From the NCBI GenBank assembly GCA_018648445.1, contig JABGRG010000021.1:1-44810 (forward strand): 44,810 nt of DNA. Reading direction: 5' to 3'. Below, piece after piece: positions 31,974 through 39,705 of this stretch; the first letter of the stretch is position 1; each line of letters starts with the position of its first letter. The stretch comes from Rhodospirillales bacterium (GTDB lineage: Bacteria; Pseudomonadota; Alphaproteobacteria; Rhodospirillales_A; JACZKS01). The position numbers were made by a program, and so were the translations under genes. The notes under the pieces are model-generated. The model did no database searches and was not told the DNA's origin. It was given only the letters and a program-made list of their open reading frames with translations.

Positions 31974-32978
31974 ATGAAGCCTCGCGTTGGAATCGTTCTT
32001 GGTGATCCTTGCGGCATCGGCCCCGAACTGGCGGCTAAACTTCTGGCCGACGCGGAGAACCGCGACCGGGCCGACATTCTCGTGATCGGCGATCACCGCA
32101 TCTTGCAAGAGGGCGCGGCGGTGGCTGGCTGTTCCATTGATGTTGCCTCGGTCAACACCTTTGAGGACGCCAATTTTGAGGACGGCGTGCCGGTGGTTCT
32201 GAACAACCTCCCGCTGGATCCGGAAACGGTCCGGGTCGGTCACACCTCGCAGACCACCGGCCAATGGCAGTTGGACTGCCTTTCTGCGGCGCTCCGGCTG
32301 GCCAGTGACGGGCGGATAGACGGATTTTGTTTCGCGCCTCTCAACAAGGAAGCCATGCATTTGGGCGGCCTCACCCATGAGGACGAGCTGGGCTTTTTTG
32401 TTGAGGAACTCGGCCATCGCGGCCCGACCGGAATTCTCAACACCCTGGGCGATCTGTGGACGTCGCGGGTTACCTCGCACGTGCCGCACAAGGCGGTCAG
32501 CGAAATCATCACGCGGGATACCGTCGTCGAGGCAATTCGTATTGCCGACAGCGGCCTGCGCTTGGCCGGGTATGACGCGCCGCGTCTGGCCGTTGCTGGC
32601 CTAAACCCGCACGCCGGTGACGGCGGCAACTTCGGCCAAGAGGAGATCGACGTCATCGCGCCGGCGGTCGAGGTCGGCCGCGCCGAAGGAATTTCCGTTG
32701 ATGGCCCGTTCCCGGCCGACACCATTTTCCTCAAGGCGCGCAACAAGGAATACGACGCCATCGTCACCATGTACCATGATCAGGGGCAGGTCGCGATGAA
32801 GTTGCTGGGCTTCGATCACGGTGTTTCCGTCCACGCCGGAATTCCGTTTCCGATCACCACGCCGGCGCACGGCTCGGCCTTCGACATCGCAGGGGAAAAC
32901 AAGGCGAACCCGGCGGCGTTACGTGCCGCCTTTACGCTTCTCTGTCGAATGGCGGAGAGCGCAAAAAAAGCCGCGTAA
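31974..32978 (+). CDS. PdxA-family NAD-dependent dehydrogenase (PdxA2-like)
   Basis: A 334-residue member of the 4-hydroxythreonine-4-phosphate dehydrogenase family. It shows GDPCGIGPEL at the N-terminus and the three metal-histidine regions VTSHVPHKAV, GLNPHAGDGGNFGQEE and TMYHDQGQVAMKLLGF. The end of the protein carries the ITTPAHGSAFDIAGENKANP segment. PdxA itself works in vitamin B6 synthesis, but copies in transporter operons (PdxA2) act on phosphorylated or diol-type acids in catabolism. The GntR/TTT context favours a catabolic role. No four-carbon-acid kinase (DtnK-like) is present, so the D-threonate/D-erythronate pathway is not complete here. Start: the ATG at 31974 with AAAGGAG upstream. 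It ends the operon. Confidence 0.82.
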   Translation: MKPRVGIVLGDPCGIGPELAAKLLADAENRDRADILVIGDHRILQEGAAVAGCSIDVASVNTFEDANFEDGVPVVLNNLPLDPETVRVGHTSQTTGQWQLDCLSAALRLASDGRIDGFCFAPLNKEAMHLGGLTHEDELGFFVEELGHRGPTGILNTLGDLWTSRVTSHVPHKAVSEIITRDTVVEAIRIADSGLRLAGYDAPRLAVAGLNPHAGDGGNFGQEEIDVIAPAVEVGRAEGISVDGPFPADTIFLKARNKEYDAIVTMYHDQGQVAMKLLGFDHGVSVHAGIPFPITTPAHGSAFDIAGENKANPAALRAAFTLLCRMAESAKKAA

Positions 32979-32979
32979 A

Positions 32980-32999
32980 CCAACCGCCTTGGCGGTTGG
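32980..32999 (+). terminator. Perfect hairpin after pdxA
   Basis: CCAACCGCC and GGCGGTTGG pair perfectly (9 bp) around TT, starting 2 bases after the pdxA stop. The following bases are A-rich rather than T-rich, so it may be a weak or Rho-assisted terminator. Its right arm is also part of a sequence repeated at 42791. Confidence 0.5.
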
Positions 33000-33018
33000 G
33001 AAGAAAACGGCAGTCGCA
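32988..33018 (+). repeat. Copy 1 of a ~31-base repeat (second copy at 42791-42821)
   Basis: The block starting CTTGGCGGTTGGGAAGAAAA recurs with two or three substitutions at 42791-42821. In both places it reads LAVGKKTAVA in one plus frame. Both copies lie in short non-genic gaps just upstream of a catabolic gene. It may be a remnant of a duplicated coding segment or a small interspersed element. Confidence 0.6.
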
Positions 33019-33194
33019 TGGGAAGATCACCCGGGACGTTCAACGGGTTCGGTCCGCCCTCCATCAATTGACGCTACTTAATGCGGCGAGAAGTTCGTTG
33101 CTCTAGAATGCTGACCCGATGGGAAATCGACCGATGCCTTTCTTCGTGAAGGTTAGGCGATTCTCTCTTTCCGCGGAAACACGCAAGGAGCACC

Positions 33195-34682
33195 ATGATG
33201 ACGCGTACACTTCTCAAAGCCCGCTGGGTGGTCGGCCACGAAGGTGGCGGCCACTGCCTTTACGAAAATGGCGAGGTTGTGGTCGAAGGTGAACGCATTT
33301 TATTCGTTGGACACGATTTCCCCGGAGAAGTGGCCGAGCGCATCGATTTCGGCAACGCCCTCATTGGGCCGGGTTTCATCGATCTCAATGCGTTGTCCGA
33401 CCTCGATACCTCGGTGCTCGGCTACGACAACCAGCCGCCCGAGCGCAAGGGCCGGGTCTGGCCCGACAGTTATATGAAGGCGGGGCCGCGCGAGATGTAT
33501 TCAGCGGACGAACTGGCCTTCCAGAAGCGCTATGCTTTCACGCGGCTTATTCGTAACGGCACCACCACGGGGCTGCCGATCGCGTCGCTTTTCTACCGCG
33601 AATGGGGTGAGACGACCGAAGAGTTCGCCGCCGCCGCCGCCTTTGCCGGGGAACTGGGGCTTCGTGTCTATCTCGGCCCCGCATACCGGACGGGAAATAT
33701 CGTTGTCGGGCAGGACGGCGGAATTAGCCAATATTTCGACGAGGAACGAGGGCTGCGCGGCCTAGAAGAGGCCGAAGCCTTCTGCCGTCGTTTCGAGGGA
33801 ACCGCGGGTGGCCTCGTACGCACCATGTTTGCCCCCGACCGGATCGAGACCTGCACACCGGAACTCCTGCGCCGTACGGCCGAGGCCGGGCGGGCGCTGG
33901 AGGTGCCGGTCAGGCTTCACTGCTGTCAGGCACTCTATGAATACGACAGCGTTGTCGAGCAGCACGGCATGAGCCCACCGGAATGGCTGGAAAGTATCGG
34001 CTTTCTTGGTCCCCGCGTGCTTTTGCCACACGGAATTTTCGTGTCCGGAATAAACGGGGTCGAAAGGCCGGGACATGACCTCGAGATTTTGGCGGGGTCG
34101 GGCGCCACCATCGTCCATTGCCCAGCAGTTGCGGCGCGTGGCGGATGGTTGCTGCGCTCATTTTCGCGCTACCGCGCGCTCGGCATCAATATCGGGCTCG
34201 GTACCGACACACATCCGCCGGACATGATCCAGAATATGACGCTTGCCGTGGTTCTGGCGCGTATTGCCGAGAGCAATGCGAGCGCCGCGTCGGCGGCGGA
34301 CCTCTATGACGCGGCGACGCTTGGCGGCGCTGCGGCGTTGGGTCGCCCCGACCTTGGCCGTCTTGCGCCAGGGGCTGCGGCCGATCTCAATGTCATCGAT
34401 TTCGATAATCCGTTCATGGGACAGAATATCGACCCGATCCAGACGTTGATCCTCAACGGCTCGGGGCGCGAGGTGACGGACGTTATGATTGCCGGACGTT
34501 TTGTCATGCGTGAAGGCGTCATACCCGGCGTCGACGACCGCGCGTTGCGCAAAAAAGCGCAGGCGCAGTACCACCAGATCGTGGCCCAGTACCCGGACCG
34601 AACGCTCGGTCATCCCCACGTGGACGAGATATTCCAGTCAAGCTATCCGCGGCGTTCGTCGCGGGCCGCGACGCCTACCTAA
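33195..34682 (+). CDS. Amidohydrolase-superfamily protein (chlorohydrolase/deaminase-like) lacking HxH
   Basis: A 495-residue protein with the composite beta-sandwich and TIM-barrel layout of the amidohydrolase superfamily: VEGERILFVGHDF, IGPGFIDLNALSD (about 56-69), LHCCQ (H242), LPHGI (H279), GTDTHPPDMIQN (D338), and the C-terminal ADLNVIDFDNPFMG. Family members hydrolyse C-N or C-Cl bonds with a bound metal. The first metal motif, normally HxH after GFID, is here DLNAL, so one or both usual ligands are absent while H242, H279 and D338 remain. It may use a single metal with altered ligands. Start: the ATG at 33195 (or the adjacent ATG at 33198), with AAGGAG upstream. It converges on pxpB with a 4-base overlap. 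Confidence 0.8.
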   Translation: MMTRTLLKARWVVGHEGGGHCLYENGEVVVEGERILFVGHDFPGEVAERIDFGNALIGPGFIDLNALSDLDTSVLGYDNQPPERKGRVWPDSYMKAGPREMYSADELAFQKRYAFTRLIRNGTTTGLPIASLFYREWGETTEEFAAAAAFAGELGLRVYLGPAYRTGNIVVGQDGGISQYFDEERGLRGLEEAEAFCRRFEGTAGGLVRTMFAPDRIETCTPELLRRTAEAGRALEVPVRLHCCQALYEYDSVVEQHGMSPPEWLESIGFLGPRVLLPHGIFVSGINGVERPGHDLEILAGSGATIVHCPAVAARGGWLLRSFSRYRALGINIGLGTDTHPPDMIQNMTLAVVLARIAESNASAASAADLYDAATLGGAAALGRPDLGRLAPGAAADLNVIDFDNPFMGQNIDPIQTLILNGSGREVTDVMIAGRFVMREGVIPGVDDRALRKKAQAQYHQIVAQYPDRTLGHPHVDEIFQSSYPRRSSRAATPT

Positions 34683-35404
34683 GCGGTCGAAATACGTTCG
34701 GGCTCAAAGGTTCCGGCCCGAACCCGTTCCTCGATGGCCCGGAAGTCGGCCTCGTTGACCCGATAGAGGGTCATGGTGTCGCCGGGAGTCAGCAACACCG
34801 GATCGTCGGCGGTCACGTCAAACAGTGGCACCGGCGTCCGGCCGATGATATGCCATCCGGTCGCGTTGGTGACCGGGTAGATGACCGTAAGCCCGGTCGC
34901 GATCAACACCGATCCGGGCGGGACCCCATGACGCGGATCTTTGCGACGCGGAATCGCGAGGCTTTCCGGCAGATCACCCATATACGGCAACCCCGGTGCA
35001 AAACCGAGCATGTACACATAGTGTGTGACCGAAGTCATGATATCAATGATCGCGGCGGGAGCCATGTTGGCCCATTCCGCGACATGGGCCATATCGGCCG
35101 CAAATTCCTCGCCATCGAAACAGACCGGCATTCGCCAGTGTTTTCCCGTCGCCGCCCCATCGTCGGAAGTTGGCGCAAGAAGGGGCGCCAAGGCCTCAAC
35201 GATTTCCGCCTGCGAGGTCCGTAGCGGATCATAGTGGATCATAAGCGACCGGTAGGTCGGCACCGTTTCGATGACGCCCGGGATGGCGGCCTCGTCGACC
35301 GCCGCGCGAATCCGGATGATCCGCTGGTTCAGATCGCGGTCGATCCCTTCGCCGAACTGAACGGTCAAACCTGTGTCGCCGCAGGGCAGAAACAGGGCGG
35401 CCAT
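34679..35404 (-). CDS. pxpB: 5-oxoprolinase subunit B (KipI/PxpB family)
   Basis: A 241-residue cyclophilin-like/KipI protein. Diagnostic segments are LPCGDTGLTVQFGE, the central HYVYMLGFAPGLPYMGDLP, IPRRKDPRHGVPPGSVLI, TNATGWHIIGRTPVPLFD, and LLTPGDTMTLYRV. PxpB normally works with PxpC (KipA) and PxpA to open 5-oxoproline with ATP. No pxpC is seen next to it; pxpA is 6.2 kb away on the same strand. It starts 15 bases after the dctM stop, so it is read as the last gene of the TRAP operon. This suggests that the TRAP solute is a lactam or cyclic amide, by inference. Confidence 0.9.
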   Translation of the reverse strand: MAALFLPCGDTGLTVQFGEGIDRDLNQRIIRIRAAVDEAAIPGVIETVPTYRSLMIHYDPLRTSQAEIVEALAPLLAPTSDDGAATGKHWRMPVCFDGEEFAADMAHVAEWANMAPAAIIDIMTSVTHYVYMLGFAPGLPYMGDLPESLAIPRRKDPRHGVPPGSVLIATGLTVIYPVTNATGWHIIGRTPVPLFDVTADDPVLLTPGDTMTLYRVNEADFRAIEERVRAGTFEPERISTA

Positions 35405-35419
35405 TGCCCGGCGTCCCGC

Positions 35420-36730
35420 CTAGCGGGCCAACATCTTGGTCGGCAGGTAGAGGGCGATCTCGGGGAATATGGTCAGCAGCACCAAGCCGATCATCAGGCA
35501 CAAGAAGAACGGAAATGCCGCCTTGGCGATGAAGAACACGTTCTTGCCCGTGAATTGCTGGAGCACAAATAAATTGAACCCCACCGGCGGCGTTAACTGC
35601 GCCGCCTCGATCACGATCACCATGAAAATGCCGTACCAGATCAGATCGATGCCCATTCCCTCGATGATCGGCTGCAAAACGCCCATGGTCAGCACGATCA
35701 TGGAAAAGCCTTCGAGGAAACAACCGAGAATGAGGTACAGCACCGTCAACACGGCAATCAGGCCGTAGGTGGAATATTCCTGTGCGATGATGAATGTTGC
35801 GAGCTTGGCTGGAATGCCGGTGAAGCTCATGGCCATGGACAGGTAGGCCGCACCTGCGATGATCAGCAGGCAAAAACACGACACGCGCGTCGCACTGTGC
35901 AGCGAATCCTTGAAGCTGGCCCAGGTAAGAGAGCCGAAAAGCGCCGACAAAACCATGGCTCCGAAGACGCCGAAAGCGGCCGATTCAGTTGGTGTGGCGA
36001 TCCCGGCGTAGATGGATCCGATCACCAGGACGATCAGCATCGCCACGGGAATCAGGCGGCGGGTCCCCAGAATTTTCTGCCACAGGGTCGTCTTGATTTC
36101 CTCAAAAGGAACCCGGTCCGGATGGAGCAACGCCCACAGCGCGGTGTAGCCCATGAACAGGAAAATCAACATGATGCCGGGGCCGACCCCGGCGATGAAC
36201 AAGCGCGCGATGGACGTCTCGGTGACGAAGCCATAAACGATCAACACCACCGAGGGCGGGATCAACAGACCCAATGTGCCCGACCCGGCCAGGGTACAAA
36301 TGGTCATGTTTTTGTCGTAGTTGCGCTTTTCAAGCTCGGGTACCGTGATCTTGGCAATGGTGGCGACGGTGGCGGCTGACGACCCCGAAACGGCGGCGAA
36401 AATCCCGCAGCCGAGAATGTTGACGTGCAGAAGCCTTCCTGGAAGCTTGACCAGCAGCGGCGCCAAACCGTTGAACATGTCGTTGGCCAGGCGCGTGCGG
36501 TTCAGGATTTCGGCCATCCAGATGAACAGCGGCAAGGCCGTGATTGCCCAGTTATCGCTAAGCGCTCCCCATATGGCCGAAGCCATCAGCGACCCGCCGG
36601 GCGCATCCGAGAAAAAAGTGATTGCGATATAGCCAACGCCGACCAGCGCAACGGCAATCCAAACGCCGCTGGCCAACAGGACGAAAAGTGCGATGACGAG
36701 CACAATGCCCATGCCGATTGTTGGATCCAC
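35420..36730 (-). CDS. dctM: TRAP transporter large membrane subunit (DctM family)
   Basis: A 436-residue, roughly 12-helix permease with the DctM features IFAAVSGSSAATVATIAKI, LAGSGTLGLLIPPSVVLIVYG, ATPTESAAFGVFGAMVLSAL and MPYIEGMGID-like C-terminal helices. It uses a sodium gradient to move a solute delivered by DctP. Start: the GTG at 36730, with AAGGAG 7-8 bases upstream; the open frame extends to 36925, but that part lies inside dctQ. It begins 2 bases after the dctQ stop and is followed by pxpB. Confidence 0.92.
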   Translation of the reverse strand: MDPTIGMGIVLVIALFVLLASGVWIAVALVGVGYIAITFFSDAPGGSLMASAIWGALSDNWAITALPLFIWMAEILNRTRLANDMFNGLAPLLVKLPGRLLHVNILGCGIFAAVSGSSAATVATIAKITVPELEKRNYDKNMTICTLAGSGTLGLLIPPSVVLIVYGFVTETSIARLFIAGVGPGIMLIFLFMGYTALWALLHPDRVPFEEIKTTLWQKILGTRRLIPVAMLIVLVIGSIYAGIATPTESAAFGVFGAMVLSALFGSLTWASFKDSLHSATRVSCFCLLIIAGAAYLSMAMSFTGIPAKLATFIIAQEYSTYGLIAVLTVLYLILGCFLEGFSMIVLTMGVLQPIIEGMGIDLIWYGIFMVIVIEAAQLTPPVGFNLFVLQQFTGKNVFFIAKAAFPFFLCLMIGLVLLTIFPEIALYLPTKMLAR

Positions 36731-36732
36731 GG

Positions 36733-37317
36733 CTAGGCTCCTTTTTCTGGATTGTGCGCGCCGTCGGCGGCGGCTTCTTCGTGAATGATATCGTCGATTT
36801 CGGGGTTTTCGGCGGCGTCCGTCACATAGACCGGCATCCCGCCTTTGATCGTAATGAAAAAGTTTTCGATAAAGGTGATGGTGATCAGGGTCACGCCCCA
36901 AAACATAAACAGTTGCGGAATCCACAGCGGGATTCCCACGACACCATCGGACATCTCGTTAAAAATGAACGATTCATAGGCCATAATAATGCTGAAAAAG
37001 GCCAGCGTACCGAAGAAGAGCGCCGAAACCGAGAGGCACCAGATCTCAATCCAGCGCCGAATTTTCGGCGGCAAATGGCTGATCACGACCGTGATGCGAA
37101 TGTGCTCGTTCTTTCGCAGGGTCTGGGCGAGGGCCAGAAATACCGACGCAACCATGCAAAAGACCACGAGTTCAATAACCCCCGGAATGGTCGTTCCGAA
37201 AAAACGCAGAACGATTTCCGAGAAAATCAATAAACCGATCATGGCGGTGCAAAATGCCGCCAATGTCGAGGACACCGAGTAAACCTTGTCCAGAATGCGC
37301 TGAAAATTTTTCAACAA
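36733..37317 (-). CDS. dctQ: TRAP transporter small membrane subunit (DctQ family)
   Basis: A 194-residue four-helix protein. The family pattern EIVLRFFGTTIPGVIELVVF (about 34-53), with LRKNEHIRITVVISHLPP after helix 2, is clear. A charged C-terminal tail of about 30 residues (Glu/Asp-rich) is longer than usual. The best start is TTG: two tandem TTG codons (37317 and 37314) lie behind AAGGG, and no ATG is well placed. A rare start codon may keep the membrane subunit level below that of DctP. It lies between dctP and dctM. Confidence 0.88.
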   Translation of the reverse strand: MLKNFQRILDKVYSVSSTLAAFCTAMIGLLIFSEIVLRFFGTTIPGVIELVVFCMVASVFLALAQTLRKNEHIRITVVISHLPPKIRRWIEIWCLSVSALFFGTLAFFSIIMAYESFIFNEMSDGVVGIPLWIPQLFMFWGVTLITITFIENFFITIKGGMPVYVTDAAENPEIDDIIHEEAAADGAHNPEKGA

Positions 37318-37352
37318 CGCCGCCCTTCAGGCTTGAATGAAAGGGAAGGAAG

Positions 37353-37378
37353 AGGCCGACGGTTTTTTCCGCCGGCCT
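37353..37378 (-). terminator. Stem-loop between dctP and dctQ
   Basis: In the transcribed (minus) strand AGGCCGGCGG pairs with CCGTCGGCCT around six As, with one G-U wobble. It lies in the 97-base dctP-dctQ gap. No U tract follows, so partial termination or 3'-end protection of dctP mRNA is likelier than full termination. The arms are nearly the same as those of the stem after tctC. Confidence 0.6.
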
Positions 37379-37414
37379 CCCCATCACTTGAAATAGCGAA
37401 TCAGGACCTGACGA

Positions 37415-38401
37415 TTACTGATTTTTGTACGCTTTCAGAACCGCTTCGCCTTCGGCGCCGGCGCCTTTGGCCCATTCTTCAAGAATGGTTTCGCCGACTT
37501 CCACGATCTTCTTGTCCAATTCGGGGGACGGATCCTGAACGACCATGCCGTTTTTCTCGAGGGTCTTCATCAGCTTGGCATTCAATGAATCACACAGGAT
37601 CCAGCCGTAGGTCTGTGCGTCCTTCGCGGCCATCATCAGTGCTGTCTTATTCGCGTCGCTGAGTTTCGCGTAGGCCTTTTCATTAACAACCGTCAGGGTC
37701 ATGGAACGGTTGCCGCCACGGGCATGGGTGTAATACTTGGCGAAATCCCAGGCTTGAGAATCAACGCCGGTCTGCGCTGACGTGTACATCACCTGCACCA
37801 GATTGGTGGCAAACGCCTGGGCAATTTCACTGACCTGAATTTGAACCGGGTCCGAACCCATCAGTTCAGCCATACGCGAGGTATAGGGGCTGAAGGTGCG
37901 GAACTTGACGCCCTTGAACTGGTCCAGGGACGTGATCGGCTCTTTCGTATAAAAACCGGTTTCCGGCCATGTCACGGCGATCAGGATTTTGGAATTCTGC
38001 TTGGCCATCAGTTCTTGCGTCTTCGGTTCCGACAGCATCCAGATCTTCCAGGCCGTGTCGGCCTTACCCGCGATGAAAGGAATCTGCGAGGTGTTGTAGA
38101 TCGGATGGTCGTTGCCCATGCGGTACAGGAAGAACTGACCGATCTGAATTTGACTGTTGCGGACGGCCTTCAGGGTTTCTTTTTCCTTGATCAGGGACTG
38201 GCTCGCATGAACCTTGATCGTGAAATCACCGCCCGAATAGTGGGCCACACGCTCCGCGAAATGACGCAGATAAATTGTGTGCATGTTGCCTTCGCCGAGC
38301 GGAGCCGGCAAATCCCACGTTAGGGCCGAGGCGGTAGAGGCTACACCGGCAACCGCCACCATGGCGACCGTCGACAAAAAGGCTTTTGGCAAGAATTTCA
38401 T
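37415..38401 (-). CDS. dctP: TRAP transporter periplasmic solute-binding protein (DctP family)
   Basis: A 328-residue protein with a signal peptide (MKFLPKAFL..., cleavage after ASTASA near residue 25). The DctP fold shows segments such as SLIKEKETLKAVRNSQIQIG, the conserved basic/polar ligand-binding region FKGVKFRTFSPYTSRMAELM (about 160-180; the Arg usually binds a carboxylate) and VSEIAQAFATNLVQVMYTSA. The retained Arg suggests an organic-acid ligand. Start: the ATG at 38401 with GGGAG 7 bases upstream; the ATG at 38440 is less well placed. First gene of the TRAP-pxpB operon, divergent from the hydrolase-ferredoxin-AOR operon. Confidence 0.92.
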   Translation of the reverse strand: MKFLPKAFLSTVAMVAVAGVASTASALTWDLPAPLGEGNMHTIYLRHFAERVAHYSGGDFTIKVHASQSLIKEKETLKAVRNSQIQIGQFFLYRMGNDHPIYNTSQIPFIAGKADTAWKIWMLSEPKTQELMAKQNSKILIAVTWPETGFYTKEPITSLDQFKGVKFRTFSPYTSRMAELMGSDPVQIQVSEIAQAFATNLVQVMYTSAQTGVDSQAWDFAKYYTHARGGNRSMTLTVVNEKAYAKLSDANKTALMMAAKDAQTYGWILCDSLNAKLMKTLEKNGMVVQDPSPELDKKIVEVGETILEEWAKGAGAEGEAVLKAYKNQ

Positions 38402-38493
38402 ATCCAGCTCCCTGTTTCGGTTTGATTGACAAACATTCACACATTTATTTCATGGAAACACTAAACGTCCGGCTAGTTTAAGTCGATTCGAAT

Positions 38494-38512
38494 TTTGCAT
38501 CAAATTTGCATC
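38494..38512. promoter_or_regulatory. Direct repeat in the dctP/hydrolase divergent promoter region
   Basis: TTTGCATC occurs twice (38494-38501 and 38505-38512), 11 bases apart, i.e. one helical turn, in an AT-rich stretch of the 229-base divergent intergenic region. Such phasing suits a dimeric or tandem regulator. No regulator gene lies beside it, so the binding protein is unknown. Confidence 0.35.
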
Positions 38513-38630
38513 TTGTCAGATTTAAGCGATTAAGAGTTGGCGAAAGGGAATGCTTGCCGAAAACCCCGAAACTTCACTATGGTTTGTTGTTCGGCTGCGA
38601 TCCAAGTTATTCTCAATTATCGGTGATCTC

Positions 38631-39419
38631 ATGAGTTCAGTAATTCAAGCAAACGGCATTCGAATAAACGCCCGTATCGATGGTCCCGATAGTGCGCCCG
38701 TCGTCATGTTCAGCAACAGTCTGATGTCGAATCTGAACATGTGGGATGCGCAAATGGCCGCTGTGACGGCGCGCTACAGGGTGCTGCGCTACGACCAGCG
38801 CGGACATGGCGGCACCGAAACCACGCCGGGGCCATACCCCACCCAGCTTCATGCCGAGGATGCCTTCGCGGTAATTGAGGCCATGGGAGTCGGCCCCGTT
38901 CATTTTGTCGGATTGTCCATGGGCGGCTTTACGGCGCAGGTGCTGGCGACTCAACGGCCCGAGGTCGTGCGTTCCCTGGTTCTTTGCGATACGGCGTGTG
39001 TGATGCCCCCCGGGTCGCTTTGGAACGAACGTATCGAGATCGCCCAAACCCAGGGCATTGAAGCGCTGGCTCAGGGCACGCTGGAGCGCTGGTTCACCGC
39101 ACCGTTCCATGAAACAGGCAAGGCCGAGTTGGCGGCGGTACAGGCCATGATCCTGGGGACCGGTGCAGACGGTTACATCGCCTGCGCCGAGGGCATCCGC
39201 GACATGCGGATATGCGATAAGCTATCTGAAATCACGGCACCCACCCTGGTTCTGGTCGGCGAGAGCGACCCTGCCTGCCCCGTATCTTCGGCTGAAGTCC
39301 TGCATGCGGGGATTGCCGGATCGGAGCTGGTCGTGTTGAAGAGCGCCGCGCATTTACCAAATATCGAGCAGAGCGAAGAATTCAATCGGATCCTGCTTGG
39401 TTTCATTGACCGCCAATAG
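38631..39419 (+). CDS. Alpha/beta hydrolase, 3-oxoadipate enol-lactonase-like
   Basis: A 262-residue alpha/beta hydrolase. It has VMFSNSLMSNLNMWD (oxyanion region), YDQRGHGGTE, the nucleophile elbow GLSMGG (Ser near residue 103), an acid in VGESDPACP, and the catalytic His in SAAHLPNIEQ. The overall sequence resembles PcaD-type enol-lactonases, but no other beta-ketoadipate gene is nearby, so a lactone, thioester or ester substrate is equally possible. Start: the ATG at 38631 (MSSVIQANG); the frame extends back to 38550 but homologous sequence begins here. First gene of a three-gene operon with a ferredoxin and AOR. Confidence 0.82.
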   Translation: MSSVIQANGIRINARIDGPDSAPVVMFSNSLMSNLNMWDAQMAAVTARYRVLRYDQRGHGGTETTPGPYPTQLHAEDAFAVIEAMGVGPVHFVGLSMGGFTAQVLATQRPEVVRSLVLCDTACVMPPGSLWNERIEIAQTQGIEALAQGTLERWFTAPFHETGKAELAAVQAMILGTGADGYIACAEGIRDMRICDKLSEITAPTLVLVGESDPACPVSSAEVLHAGIAGSELVVLKSAAHLPNIEQSEEFNRILLGFIDRQ

Positions 39420-39438
39420 GCTGAGGGATTAGGCCGAC

Positions 39439-39702
39439 ATGCCGACTATCGAAACAAGAAACGAGCGTTGCGCTGCCTGCAATCTGTGTGTGCTGGCCTG
39501 TTCCTTCCATCATGAAAAGGCGTTTGGCCGGCGCGGCGCGAGCATTGATATCCTTAAAAACGAACGGGAAGGCGAAGTCGAAATCGTCATCCTCGACGAT
39601 TCGCGGGACGGACGTCGTGCCTGTGACGGTTGCGTGAATGAGGAGACTGCGCTGTGTGTCACCTGGTGCCCCGTCGGGGCGCTTCTGGCGAGGGAGAACT
39701 GA
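39439..39702 (+). CDS. Two-[4Fe-4S] ferredoxin, partner of the aldehyde oxidoreductase
   Basis: An 87-residue ferredoxin-like protein with eight cysteines in two sets: C11, C14, C17, C21 and C62, C65, C73, C77. The sets fit two [4Fe-4S] clusters of the polyferredoxin/HycB-like electron-transfer type. It is encoded 19 bases after the hydrolase and 3 bases before the AOR gene, so it probably takes the electrons from aldehyde oxidation and passes them on. The longer-than-usual gap between the two motifs (about 40 residues) matches AOR-associated electron-transfer subunits. Confidence 0.85.
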   Translation: MPTIETRNERCAACNLCVLACSFHHEKAFGRRGASIDILKNEREGEVEIVILDDSRDGRRACDGCVNEETALCVTWCPVGALLAREN

Positions 39703-39705
39703 ACC

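Noticed and set aside
31974..32978. PdxA as a vitamin B6 biosynthesis gene
   Set aside because: The operon context (GntR, TTT transporter, oxidoreductase) points to the catabolic PdxA2 group; no pyridoxine or rRNA-methyltransferase neighbour is present.
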